The notes beneath the pieces were generated by a model that was not told where the DNA came from, ran no database searches, and was given only the letters and a program-made list of their open reading frames with translations. Position numbers and translations under genes: made by a program. Shown in pieces: positions 1 to 9,670 of a stretch of 64,000 bases of DNA. The stretch covers positions 5,642,001-5,706,000 of the forward strand of contig OU612069.1 in NCBI GenBank assembly GCA_914767715.1. Direction: 5' to 3'. The stretch's first letter is position 1. Each line of letters starts with the position of its first letter. This DNA is from Membranipora membranacea (taxonomy: Eukaryota; Bryozoa; Gymnolaemata; Cheilostomatida; Membraniporidae).

Positions 1-324
1 ATTGCTCACTCATTGATGGAACCATATACATTCTGAGTGAGCGAATTTAGGAGGGATTTTGTAGAATTGAAAGACCAAGTAAGTGCTACTTTTTATCTAT
101 GTAGTAGTGATAATTTGCTTTAGAAAAGTATTACTCATTCTAATTGAAGGACCCTCTGGCTAGAATGATAGGCCTGCCACTACCAAATTATAATTAATTG
201 CCGCCGCGGTTTATTGAAGCCTGACACTGGAGATCGAAGGTCCATGATGTTAACCATTAGCAGACCATTCCTCACTCTCAATATCCAGTAGCCGATGAAA
301 ACTATCACATGTTCTTATCTTTAG
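1..324. other. Upstream flank, no confident exon
   Basis: The first exon I can support starts at 325 and opens in mid-codon, so at least one coding exon must lie upstream. GT donors of reasonable shape occur at 37 (GTGAGC) and 78 (GTAAGT), but neither preceding reading frame gives the phase needed to join the exon at 325. I see no gene that I can support here. Confidence 0.4.
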
Positions 325-596
325 CAAGGATGGAGACATACCCTTAGGATATTATAATAAGGCTGCCCCTTATGACGATGATGAGGATGAGATTTGTTCC
401 CCCAGAAGCTCAACAGATGTTATATCTAAGGGTCACCACAAACCAGTCAGCAGGTCGGCTGTCAAAACCGAGAGGCTGACTGCTGCTTCTATAGACCACG
501 CTGAAGCAGACCACCCAGAAGCAGACCACTTAGAAGCGGACCACCCAGTAGTAGAACATAAAGCTCTGTTAAAGGCTGTCAGCTCTACTGTCAAAA
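325..596 (+). CDS. Exon with acidic patch and EADHP repeat
   Basis: Follows the acceptor TTATCTTTAG and ends at GTAGGT. It opens with one base completing a codon and ends in phase 1. It has about 90 open codons, with an acidic run and three imperfect copies of an EADHP/L unit near its end. Confidence 0.6.
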
Positions 597-3235
597 GTAG
601 GTGAAACATTTAAATCTAAACCGATGGTCAGTACTAGATCAAGTTCAATCCATACGACTGCCTTCGGAATTGCTCCCTTCTACTGGTCACTGCGGCATGA
701 CCAGTGGAGGGGAAGCAACACCTAATGCAGGCAAATAGACAAAACTTTGTGTAGGCCCGTATCCACAACTCAACGTCAAGTTCTGAGAGCTTTAGAGAAT
801 CCGATATTTGAATATTATTGCCATGGAAATTCAACTGGTTGATTAGACAGTAGTGTTTAATTTTTGAATCATTCACATAATTGATTTATGCGGTGGCCGT
901 CTGACGAGGGGGGGGGTGAGTTGAGGGGGCTCAGACTAACGTCTCTTGTTCTTATGTTGTGTACAGGGGAGGCCAAAGATATAAACTCGACAGCTGATAA
1001 TGTGACAGCATCCGAAGTTAAAGTGGAGAAGAAAACTCCTAAAGTAGTGGATCCGAGCACAGCTAGTAGAGCTAAACAACCTGTTAAATCTAAAGCCATA
1101 AGAAAGTCAACAATAAGTGAGTCATGACCTGTGTCAATATTTAATGTGTATGGTTGTGCTTTCACCTTGGGCTATTATCATATTCATATTTCAACACGAT
1201 GATGCTAAATGGTTGATCACGGGTTGAGGTTGTCGAATGAACCGGCAGAGCTGTCTCTGACAGGGGAAGGTAACAGATGGTGCTGTTACTTTTTTTAAAC
1301 TGGCTAATATTTGGTTGAATTGAGAGCCTTGTGGTAAGCTGAATAGCAACCTTAGGACACAGTTGATCCTTCAAGCTGAAAGAAAATTCTTCTCAATCTT
1401 CTTCAAACACCTAAGTTGTCCCCCATTATAGATTCACAGGTTATAATAAATTGTGACAAATACACTTTTTTTTGAGCATATTCCCTGAATAGCCATAGAT
1501 TATGTGGTATGAGATAAGTCACATTAAGTATTTGCCACAGTAAATATCTCAACCCTTAGGCGCAACTATTCCTTAAAAGTTGTTCTATATTTGTTTTGTT
1601 CAGTTGAAGTGAGGTCAAGGCCATCTAAAAAGCGAAAAATCAAGGTGAAGGAATCCTCTGTGGAGAAGATAACTCCTAGTACAAAAACTTGCTGTCCCTC
1701 AGCTACAAGTAAAATGTTGACTGCAACAAGCAAGACTCCTAAAACTAAAACACCAGGTAATGAACTGTATTTTTTATGATAAGATAAGAATTTATTGAAA
1801 CTCTCGCAGAAACTATTTGGTAGTTTTGAACGAATAAAAGGAGCAAAATTCAAAAATTGGGTCATTGAAAAAAGGTATTGGGGCAGGGAGGGGAGGGGTC
1901 TTTGAAGAGACTAATGCCAAAATTGATATCAGATTGTTTCTGGCATGAAACCTGCCAAAAGTTTAGTTTCGACTTATTAGCTGGTCATCCGTCATTTTCA
2001 CAATTTTTAACATGATGTTTCAGATTCAGGTTATCGCTCAGTGAGGAAGCTGTACAACGCTAACTCAGGATACAGACTAGGTAGTGATGATGATCTGAGT
2101 CAGACTTCTAAATGTAGTAGTTATCCTAGTCAGGGTACGGGACGCGGGCGTAGAGCCCTCAAAGATAACAAGAAATCCAACAAACTTAGGTAATTATAAA
2201 TATTCTAGTCAAGGTACGGAATGTGGGCGTAGAGCCCTCAAATATACCAAGAAATCCAACAAGCTCAGGTAATTATACATATTCTAGTCAAGGTATGGGA
2301 CGTGGGCGTAGAATCCCCAAATATAACAAGAAATCCAACAAACTTAGGTAATTATACTTATTCTAGTTAAAGGTGTTGAGCCCTCAAATATAACAAGAGA
2401 ATTAACAGACTCAGGGAATTGGAACTTCTTACAGTATGATGTGCTCTTATAGGCTTGTATCACTACAATGTAAAATAAATATATATCAATGTCTTGCAAC
2501 GCTATAAGTTTACAGTGTTGAGTTGTCAATTAAATATTTTGAATGATGATCCAATGTAGCATTGGCAAGTAAGTCTGATCAAAAGAACTTTTGATACAAA
2601 TTATCAATGACTCAACACGTCTAATTATCGTCATGTCATTAGCTAGCCTGTCTTGACAAGCTTTGTTCGGTGGGGGGAGGGAACAAAGCTTGTCAACTCT
2701 GGCATGCTCGACTGTCGAGCAGCCGATATTAAATTTTGTCTTCTATTGCGATCGGGAAGATGACTCCTTTATCTCACTAATCAAATTGTATAGTCGAGCA
2801 GCCGATATTAAATATTGTCTTCTCTTTCAATCGAGAAGATAACTCCTTCATCACACTAATCAATTTGTATATATTCCTATACAAATTGATTAGTGTGATG
2901 AAAGAGTTATCTTCTCGATCGAAAGAGAAGACAATATTTATTATCGGCTGCTCGACAGTCGAGCATGCAAGAGTTGACAAACTTTGTTCCCTCCCCCCCC
3001 ACCGAACAAAGCTTGTCAAGACAGGCTAGTCATTAGCATGGGTCAGCATCTTTGATCTGTATGCTGTGTAGTGATATGGAGTTGTCTCCACACAAAACAA
3101 GGGAACCTAACTTCTAGTTATTATCAAATTTGAATTGTTTTACCTGCAAACTATATATACTCACTTTACAGTAAGAAAAGAACTCTGGCTACACCATCGA
3201 AACTGAAGGAGATTATGAATCTGATCAAGTTCTAA
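325..3235 (+). CDS. 3' part of a Lys/Ser-rich, probably nuclear protein (five exons)
   Basis: Five exons join in phase: 325-596, 967-1116, 1604-1756, 2024-2189 and 3172-3235 (TAA stop). They encode about 267 residues of a C-terminal part; the start lies outside or was not found. The first exon has an acidic patch (YDDDEDE) and a degenerate repeat EADHPEADHLEADHP. Later exons are rich in Lys, Ser, Thr and Pro (RPSKKRKIKVK; repeated KTP, TPSK), and one carries a GRGRR patch. The end is KEIMNLIKF. No enzyme motif or fold is recognisable. Basic low-complexity segments suggest a nuclear or chromatin protein, but that is inference. All introns have AG acceptors and GT donors with matching phases (1,1,1,2), so the gene is probably real although the family is unknown. 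Confidence 0.68.
967..1116 (+). CDS. Lys/Thr-rich exon
   Basis: Begins after TGTGTACAG and ends at GTGAGT, phase 1 to phase 1. It reads EAKDINSTADNV and then VEKKTPKVVDPS, a basic and hydroxylated stretch like the rest of the protein. The length (150 nt) is a multiple of three, so the exon could be skipped without changing frame. Confidence 0.62.
1604..1756 (+). CDS. Lys-rich exon with NLS-like RPSKKRKIK
   Basis: Begins after TTTGTTCAG and ends at GTAATG, phase 1 to phase 1, 153 nt and therefore also frame-neutral. It contains RPSKKRKIKVK, a good monopartite nuclear localisation candidate, and TP-rich repeats. Confidence 0.64.
2024..2189 (+). CDS. Exon ending in GRGRR, source of the 79-bp tandem repeat
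   Basis: Begins after GATGTTTCAG and ends AG|GTAATT, phase 1 to phase 2. It contains two SGYR motifs and a basic tail (GTGRGRRALK). Its last 68 bases and the start of the intron recur in tandem downstream, so several copies of its 5' splice site lie in a row. Confidence 0.63.
2122..2420. repeat. 79-bp tandem repeat, about 3.7 copies, overlapping an exon end
   Basis: Units start at about 2122, 2201, 2280 and 2359 (TATTCTAGTC or near), an exact 79-bp period. Unit 1 is the coding exon end with its donor. Units 2 and 3 carry the same CTYAG|GTAATT donor, and unit 4 is partly degraded. The copies are diverged by point changes (for example TGTGGGCG for CGCGGGCG). Confidence 0.85.
2643..3029. mobile_element. 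Foldback MITE-like element with TCATTAG target duplication
   Basis: The ends CTAGCCTGTCTTGACAAGC and GCTTGTCAAGACAGGCTAG are exact inverted repeats. Complementarity runs through most of the element to a short centre near 2872-2880. Both sides are flanked by TCATTAG (2636-2642 and 3030-3036), a 7-bp direct repeat typical of transposition. The left arm carries an internal duplication (about 2705-2790 repeated at about 2793-2870). There is no coding capacity, so it is non-autonomous. It lies in the last intron of the upstream gene. Confidence 0.85.
3172..3235 (+). CDS. Terminal exon, stop TAA at 3233
   Basis: Begins after CACTTTACAG. Its first T completes an AGT serine codon with the previous exon's AG. 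It encodes KKRTLATPSKLKEIMNLIKF and stops. The join across 982 bp keeps phase 2. Confidence 0.6.
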
Positions 3236-4510
3236 AGCCTGACTATCCTACCATCAAGCTACGGCACTGGGTCATTATCAGTGTTAGCAGTTATTATCTT
3301 TTTGTTGATGACCCTAATTTACTATACCTTTTTTTCATACCTTGATGTCTGAGAAAGGGCACACAATCACAAACAAGTTATTTTGATGTATTTTTTCATT
3401 GTTTTTTTGTTATTCAAATTGTTCGCTGACTTGTTGACATATTTTTCGGTATTCGTGATTGGTAATTTGTATTCGGATAATAATATTTTTCCCTGTCCAA
3501 AAAATGTTAACAACTGTTGTTTCTAGTTTTTATCAACCTGTTTCAAATTAAAAAAATATATTTGATAATACCATACAAATATCCAGGCATCCTATTAGGT
3601 GTACTGTAAAGTCTGTGTTGTGCAACAAACAGCTCAAAAATTAGTTTGAAAGTATGCAGCAATTACCTAGCTCGTCTTAAAAGGCGTCTAGTCATCATAA
3701 TCATTGATATAGTGGCATATACTCAACACTTGGTTCTTTTCTTTCAACACACATACTTCATAGCTATCTTATTTAAATGTGGCAACTGTTGGATACAACT
3801 TCAACATTGTGCAGTAACTGAGGACAGGGAAATTAGGAATATTCAACCCGAACTCCCTGCTGAGAGTAACTGTACACATAATCATTCACCTAGACCTTAT
3901 TGAGCTGAAGTGAGGCACTTTTTAATCTTGGGGTGACATAAAGCCGTTGAGTTGTGCAATGGCAATGATGAATGTTATCACTGATTGGGAAATCCAGGTT
4001 TTGTTGATTATATTTGTCAGTTTCAATGATAAATGCAGTTCAATTATAACCATAGGAATATAAAATGGGTTTATGTCTATGATTGTAACACTATTGCTTC
4101 TGAATAATTGAATGTTGTTACTTCACTATCAAATGACTGGTTCGATACTATGGCACCATATAGTGTCTTCTCTAGGATATTGACTAGGCCTATGAGAATA
4201 ACCAAACTTCACTGTTTCAGTAAAACACCATCAGCTTCCAGTGAACAACATAACCACAGGATTCAAAGTGCTACGGAGTACCGTAAATACACTCTGAACA
4301 CTCCCTTGTAATGATTCAAGGTTACAAATAAGATAAGATGGTAAGAAGTTTATTGAGTTGAATGATATACATTTCTAAATAGATAAAGCAAACCCACCAA
4401 AGACTCTAGTACTTAGCATGAAACAAATTATCTACAGTATGATGTATCTCGTGTTGTCATGGTGATTCTGACAGGATTTGTTCAATTCTTGCATTTTTAT
4501 TCTACCCTAT
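3236..4510. other. 3' flank and intergenic, nothing recognised
   Basis: AT-rich sequence after the stop at 3235. Short ORFs at 3646 and 4108 lack splice context, composition or motifs that would support coding. Confidence 0.4.
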
Positions 4511-4519
4511 TGAGAAATC

Positions 4520-4625
4520 TAGAGAAGACAGAGCGCCCCTGCCTCCCTTATAGAACTTTGGGCTTGAATCCCTGATCTAACGATCAGATTGACTTGCCAT
4601 CGCGCTGATCTCCTGAGATTACAGA
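4520..4625 (-). repeat. Possible tRNA-derived SINE head
   Basis: On the minus strand a segment reads GATCAGCGCGATGGCAAG (D-arm or A-box-like), then an anticodon-arm-like palindrome CTGATCGTTAGATCAG, then GGGATTCAAGCCC, close to a pol III B box and T-arm. Spacing is that of a tRNA. No CCA or clean acceptor stem is seen, so a functional tRNA is unlikely; a SINE head is more plausible. Confidence 0.35.
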
Positions 4626-4629
4626 CCTT

Positions 4630-5331
4630 CTAGATGAAATTAAAACCAGTTGAGCGGTTGCTTCACTCAAAATAACACACTGCACACAATCTGTAAATGT
4701 CTATAATAAACACACTGAACACACTGACATTGAGACTACACTATTATCATGTTTATCTCTGATCATTAGAGACGATTTAGAAAGAGTACCTAACTTGAAC
4801 CCGCTGATGATGGTACTTCCCTGAACATACCTAGTGAATCAAATTGAAAGTAGAAATAAATCCATTTCAATAATCCATACTGTCCTGAAGGGGCACTTAA
4901 AACAGGTGCTGGTGAGGGGTGTTGTGAGGCCAGTGGCAGGTGCTATATTACAGCACTCGATGTCTATTTTATAGCAGTGTTGTGGTTGCTGTAGGGGCTG
5001 CATGAGTGCTTTAAAGCATGTCACACATCATACAACAGTGGCCGTACCGGGCGTGCATCGGTGTTGGATTGGAAAAAGTACCTAAAATATATCCTAGCAT
5101 GCACTCTGGACTGCACCAACGAATCCCTCCTCCAAATTGCTATCACATATGACTAGATGTGATGCTGTATTCCTTTGTCCATTATGATGTCTACAATGCA
5201 GTGGCTATTCCCCTTTTATAAAAACCATGTTACATGCTAGATGCCTCTGTAATTGCTCCCAATAATAAATCCATAAACACCACAAAAACATACGCAATAA
5301 TGGTGACACATGCTGGTGAAAGTTTACTCAG
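4630..5331. other. Intergenic, nothing recognised
   Basis: No convincing exon, repeat or RNA. Short ORFs on the minus strand near 4839-5024 and 5230-5412 have no motif and no matching splice sites. Confidence 0.35.
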
Positions 5332-5429
5332 ACTATGAGGGAGGCATGCAGTATAAGGAAGATGAACTCGAAGACAAACTCCTGGCAAACCTATACACTG
5401 AAAACAGAGCACCTAAGAGAAACTGCTAA
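5332..5429 (+). CDS. Isolated exon-like ORF ending in stop
   Basis: After AG at 5330-5331 an open frame of 31 codons (YEGGMQYKEDELEDKLL, then NLYTENRAPKRNC) ends in TAA at 5427. The composition looks coding (acidic, then basic), but no upstream exon was found and no family is recognised. It could be a terminal exon or a relic. Confidence 0.22.
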
Positions 5430-5613
5430 AACATGTCAATAGGTAAGGTACTTGAATATGATTGTAAAGATAAATAGCCAACGAGGCTGCTAAAAAGAAA
5501 AACATTGTTTTGACTGTGATTGGTAATGAAACTCTGAACTTATAAGCTTGAGCGTCCAAATCAAAGTAAAGGATTCCACATTTGATGCTCTTGTTACATT
5601 ACTGGATCTACAT

Positions 5614-5741
5614 TTAGAGCTGGAGTCAATGCGGTGTCGGAAGCTCTTAGGCTTGACATAAGAAATCAATTGCCTAATGAATCGGTTTCAAATTATAATG
5701 GAGCTTTATCAAAACTCAGCATGAATGCAAAGTTTGCTACA
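5614..5741 (+). CDS. Isolated exon-like ORF before a GTAACT donor
   Basis: The acceptor-like CTACATTTAG precedes an open stretch AGVNAVSEALRLDIRNQL and then SVSNYNGALSKLSMNAKFAT, followed by GTAACT. Codon composition looks coding. Family unknown; it may belong with the exon-like ORF about 180 bp upstream or be part of a decayed element. Confidence 0.25.
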
Positions 5742-5818
5742 GGTAACTCTTCATACATCGTCTTCGTATTAAACTGATTTGTGGCCTGCATGTAAGCAAA
5801 AGTGAAATTTGTGAGGCA

Positions 5819-5845
5819 TTGATTGATTGATTGATTGATTGATTT
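5819..5845. repeat. (GATT)n microsatellite at retrotransposon 3' end
   Basis: Six to seven copies of GATT/ATTG. It lies just beyond the 3' UTR of the minus-strand non-LTR element, where CR1/L2-like and related elements often end in short microsatellite tails. Confidence 0.7.
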
Positions 5846-7363
5846 CATATATTTTTCATGAGTATTAAAAAAAACACTGTGATATTTGTTCTGGGTGTAA
5901 ACTGTCCATAAAGTAGTGTAAAAAGTGTAAAAATATATGCACTAAAGCAGATTGTTTTAATAAAATACGTGAGATTGTGGGAGAGCAGAGGAGGGAAAAA
6001 AATAAAACAGCGACCAGAGAGTTAGAACAGGTTTGCATTTATGATGGGGACTAAAACATGATAAAACGAGTCTGTTCCCTTTGACGACCTGATCTTAGGA
6101 GCACGCAGGCGTCCTGACGGCATTGTCTCGATGATGCTATGAATAAAATGAGCCTCATCTCGATAGATCGTCAGCACATACTTCTGACATCTTAGTTTGA
6201 TCGCTTCGTCTAGACTGAGTTGGATATTAGCACCGTGTTTTGTGGCTTAATTCAAAATCGATTGCATAGCATTTTGCTGAATACTATGCATGTGGGGATA
6301 ATATAGAAAAATAGCAAACATCAATTTCGACTCAATTAAAGTTCTATAAAGCTGCGTGACTAGTTTTGTATCTGCACCCAGAGCATGAAAATGCCTCACA
6401 ACATATAATCTCTGTTTAGCTTTAGAAATGACCATATCTGCATGCTCACTAAATCTTAATGTGTTATCAATCAATATGCCAAGATACCTGACAGAGCTGG
6501 AAAGCTCGATAGGCGTGTCGTCTAACACCAGCTGCGGGACATCAGGAGCGACTCGGGCGGAAGAGAAAACCAACTCATGTGTTTTACCTGCGTTCAATAA
6601 CAGTTCGTCAGCAGCGCAGACACTGGCAATGCGGCTGACTTCATCAAAGTACAGCATGTTGTCGGTAGTAGGGTCACCAATAAAGCCCAGCAGCACTGTA
6701 TCGTCAGCATACTTTATCACGGTAGCTTGGTCATATGAAGCCCGGATACTATTGGTGTAGAGGATAAAGAGAACAGGACTCAGCAGTGTCCCTTGTGGCA
6801 TGCCGGTATTAGTGATTAATAAGTCCGAGATGGCATCAGGGCTGGTGCGGGTGTACTGCAGGCAGTTGGTAAAAACTCAAAACCCAGTTCATGATAGAGA
6901 CGTCGAGGTGAGCCATTCTGGGGATTAGGGTACTAACGTTGATGGTGTTGAAAGCGGAGCTGAAATCTAAGAACAGCGCTCTGACGTAGTTGGTTGGTCT
7001 GATGTCGATGAAGCGAGTTATTGTAAGTGAGTAAGTAGACACATCAGGGCATCTTGCGACGATCTTTTGGTCTGATACGCGAACTGCAGCGGGTCGATGT
7101 TGGTGTTGGAGATTATATATGGTTTTATCAGCTTCTCAAGCACCTTACATAGATGGCAGGTGATGGCATTTGGTCGGTAGTCTTTGTTGCACTTTGGGTG
7201 TGGCACTTTCGGAACAGGCTTGATGACAGCAGTGCGCCACAACTTTGGAGTTGTCCCCTCTTCGATGGCACGATTATAGAAAACACAGACAGTACCTGCT
7301 AGTTGATCTACACAGTATTTCAACACCTTTGTTATGATCTTATCCGGACCGGGACCTTAATTT
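5846..7363 (-). mobile_element. 5'-truncated, frameshifted non-LTR retrotransposon (RT ORF2)
   Basis: Minus-strand segments read, in order: GPGPDKI (about 7355), NKDYRPNAITCHLCKVLEKLI (RT motif 1; 7018-7326), ALFLDFSSAFNTIN (first catalytic Asp; 6836-7042), PQGTLLSPVLF and YADDTVLL (motifs B and C; 6247-6801), then, in another frame, a tail with LPSGRLRAP-type context (MPSGRLRAPKIR) ending at the stop 6022-6024. The segments need frameshifts to connect, so the copy is dead. The endonuclease half is missing (5' truncation). Motif style and C-terminus resemble jockey/CR1-like elements of invertebrates and fishes. Confidence 0.87.
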
Positions 7364-8818
7364 GTTGAAAGAGGGTGATGCATTAACCTCAATTATTGTG
7401 ACATCTATAGACATGACAATTGGGTTGTTGCACATAAGCAACCCAGCTCAAACAATAGCCAACCAGCAGCAAGCAGCTTGCATACCGGCGTGAATAGAAT
7501 GCGTCTTGAAGGACCTCATGATAGTAGAGAAACACGCATTTGCTGGTCCCCATAAGGTTGATGACTGTCAAAATGAGCACATGATCATGATATGTAGAAA
7601 TTGTTCTAAAAAAATTTTTGTAAATGCTGATGACCATGGCAAAAGTGGTAACGTGAGTGCTATAGAGATGGTATTCACGCTAGAATTCAATATCATGGCA
7701 GATCGTCGCATACCGATCGATATACAAATGAAGGTTGAAGGTAAATATGTCAATTTATAGTTGGTTACAGGGCGTTGTTGGAGTCTTTTATCATTAAAAT
7801 TGTATACCCGTCAAAATTCAGTCATTGTAAGTTGTCTGCTTGTTTTGACTTGACATTAAATGATTATAGTGGCAATCCAGTGAAGGTTTTAGGTGAGCTT
7901 TCTTCGTTGGGTATTGGTTGGGTTGTTGATCGAATTCCCAACCATTATTCTTAACTGACACTGTCCTTCTCTTCTATGGTTTCAAGCCAAAAGCTGCATT
8001 AAAGTGAACTGATAACTCTAACAGAACCTTTGCCTGTCACAGAGAATATCGTATCTACTGTTGAAGTCACAATAACAGTGAGCTTCCCAAAGTAAATAAT
8101 CCGTCATTTCTACATGTGGTTTGCCTCACATTGGGTCCTCATCCAGTGAACCAAAGGGACCTACTAGAGATAAAAAGAAATGCATAAACGATGATTTTGC
8201 CTCTGGTGCGCAATGTCCCAGAATATAGAAATTGCCCCTCATGGGTGCTTCAGAGATGTTTTTTAAACATTATTCAGTTAATCGTCCTAAAAAATCCTCC
8301 TCGAAGACGATTATCCCTTTTAACAAAATAGCACAACGCCATGACATGGCGTCACGCTGAAACCATAATTTTCAGAATCAGTGTTTGATCAAATTTCCAA
8401 TGATATACAAAATGTTCAAATCGGTCAACATTGGAATCATATCCTTAAGGCCACCGTGCTCTGCTCAAGTTATCCTCTAACTCTTACTTGAAACTACAGT
8501 CAGTACAGTTCACTTAATTCAAATTTTTGGAGACCACAAAAATTTGTTCTAATTAAGCAGAGTTTGAAATAAGTGACATGAGAATGCATTGAGTTGAGAA
8601 CTGACTATAGGGACCAATTTTCCTTGTCTGAATTAACAGGAGTTTTGAATTACAAAGTTTGAATTAACCAGCTTACACTGTACTTTGTTTTTTTCTGACT
8701 CCTTGAGAGGTTTACAAAAATGACAGTCTATCAAAGTCCTTCCCTGACCATTGAATGTGTTGCAGGTAATATCCAAACTAAAGAATAATACTACAGAGAC
8801 AAATTAACCCTGCCACCA
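7364..8818. other. Between retroelement and ROCO-caspase 3' UTR
   Basis: A plus-strand ORF at 7506-7760 (84 aa) shows no family and no splice support. The rest is AT-rich, and no other gene is seen. Confidence 0.35.
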
Positions 8819-8824
8819 TTTATT
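8819..8824 (-). terminator. Candidate polyadenylation signal AATAAA
   Basis: First AATAAA on the minus strand downstream of the stop at 9588. It would give a 3' UTR of about 0.77 kb. Usage is not proven. Confidence 0.45.
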
Positions 8825-9587
8825 TTGCATCATCTAGCTAGAGAAAAAGAAGAAAACTTAGAAATCGGAAAACATCATGTTTTAAAAAGAATCTAACTAT
8901 TGTATATGGTTAATAAAAATATTAAAATACTAAGTTTGAATACATATCTGACTTCTGTCTATTAAACAAAGCATTCAAAACAACTAGAGAAAGGAACCCA
9001 TCATAGAACTCTCCTTATCAAGTTAATGATAATAGTAATGTGTAGTAAGTAAAACCATAGTGGTTTGTAGAATGTTATGACAAAGTTGTCATAGGGATAT
9101 CAGTCATCCTTGAGCATCCTATTCAAAATAAACGCAAGTTTGTGTTACCTGCGGATGTATAAATATAAATCAAGACAATAACTCAAAGTATCCAATATCT
9201 GATAGGGAAATAATCTAACCTTGTAAAATAATCTTAATCAAACTGAAGCATGATACACATGGGATTGTAGTGTAATATAGGAATGAAGCTCTACTGTCTA
9301 CCCTAAGCATTATGTTGATAATAAGGTTCAGTGTGAATAGAAAATGTAAGGAGCAAAAAAACACGTGTAGACATTTTCTATATTAGTCATTACACCAACT
9401 TGCTCCCTGAACTGATAGCAGCAGATTACTATAAAAATGGTAGAAAATATGTAGCATATGGGTGCCTTTTACGGTATAATGTTAGCTCATTGTAAGAATG
9501 TGATTGAATATTATGATGGCGCGCTATTACATTCACCAAGTACCCTTGTCTTGTTGTATGAGTGCAACCACTGTGAGAGGATGGTAG

Positions 9588-9670
9588 TTATGTATGTGTG
9601 ACAGTCCACTTATAATACTCAGCAGACTGGACTACACGCCCCCCTCGTTTTATCTCTCTGACTTCTTTCT
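9588..9670 (-). CDS. Coding exon 13: basic C-terminal tail and stop
   Basis: 83 nt after the strong acceptor TTTTTTTCTACTTGTAG. It encodes KEVREIKRGGRVVQSAEYYK and WTVTHT, then TAA (9590-9588). The tail has no known domain. The phase fits exon 12, and the total CDS length becomes a multiple of three. Confidence 0.75.

Noticed and set aside
1-36. Possible exon end before GTGAGC
   Set aside because: The frame that is open there ends in phase 1, but the next exon needs phase 2.
7506-7760. 84-aa plus ORF
   Set aside because: No motif, no splice partners, and overlapping ORFs on the other strand; not enough to call a gene.
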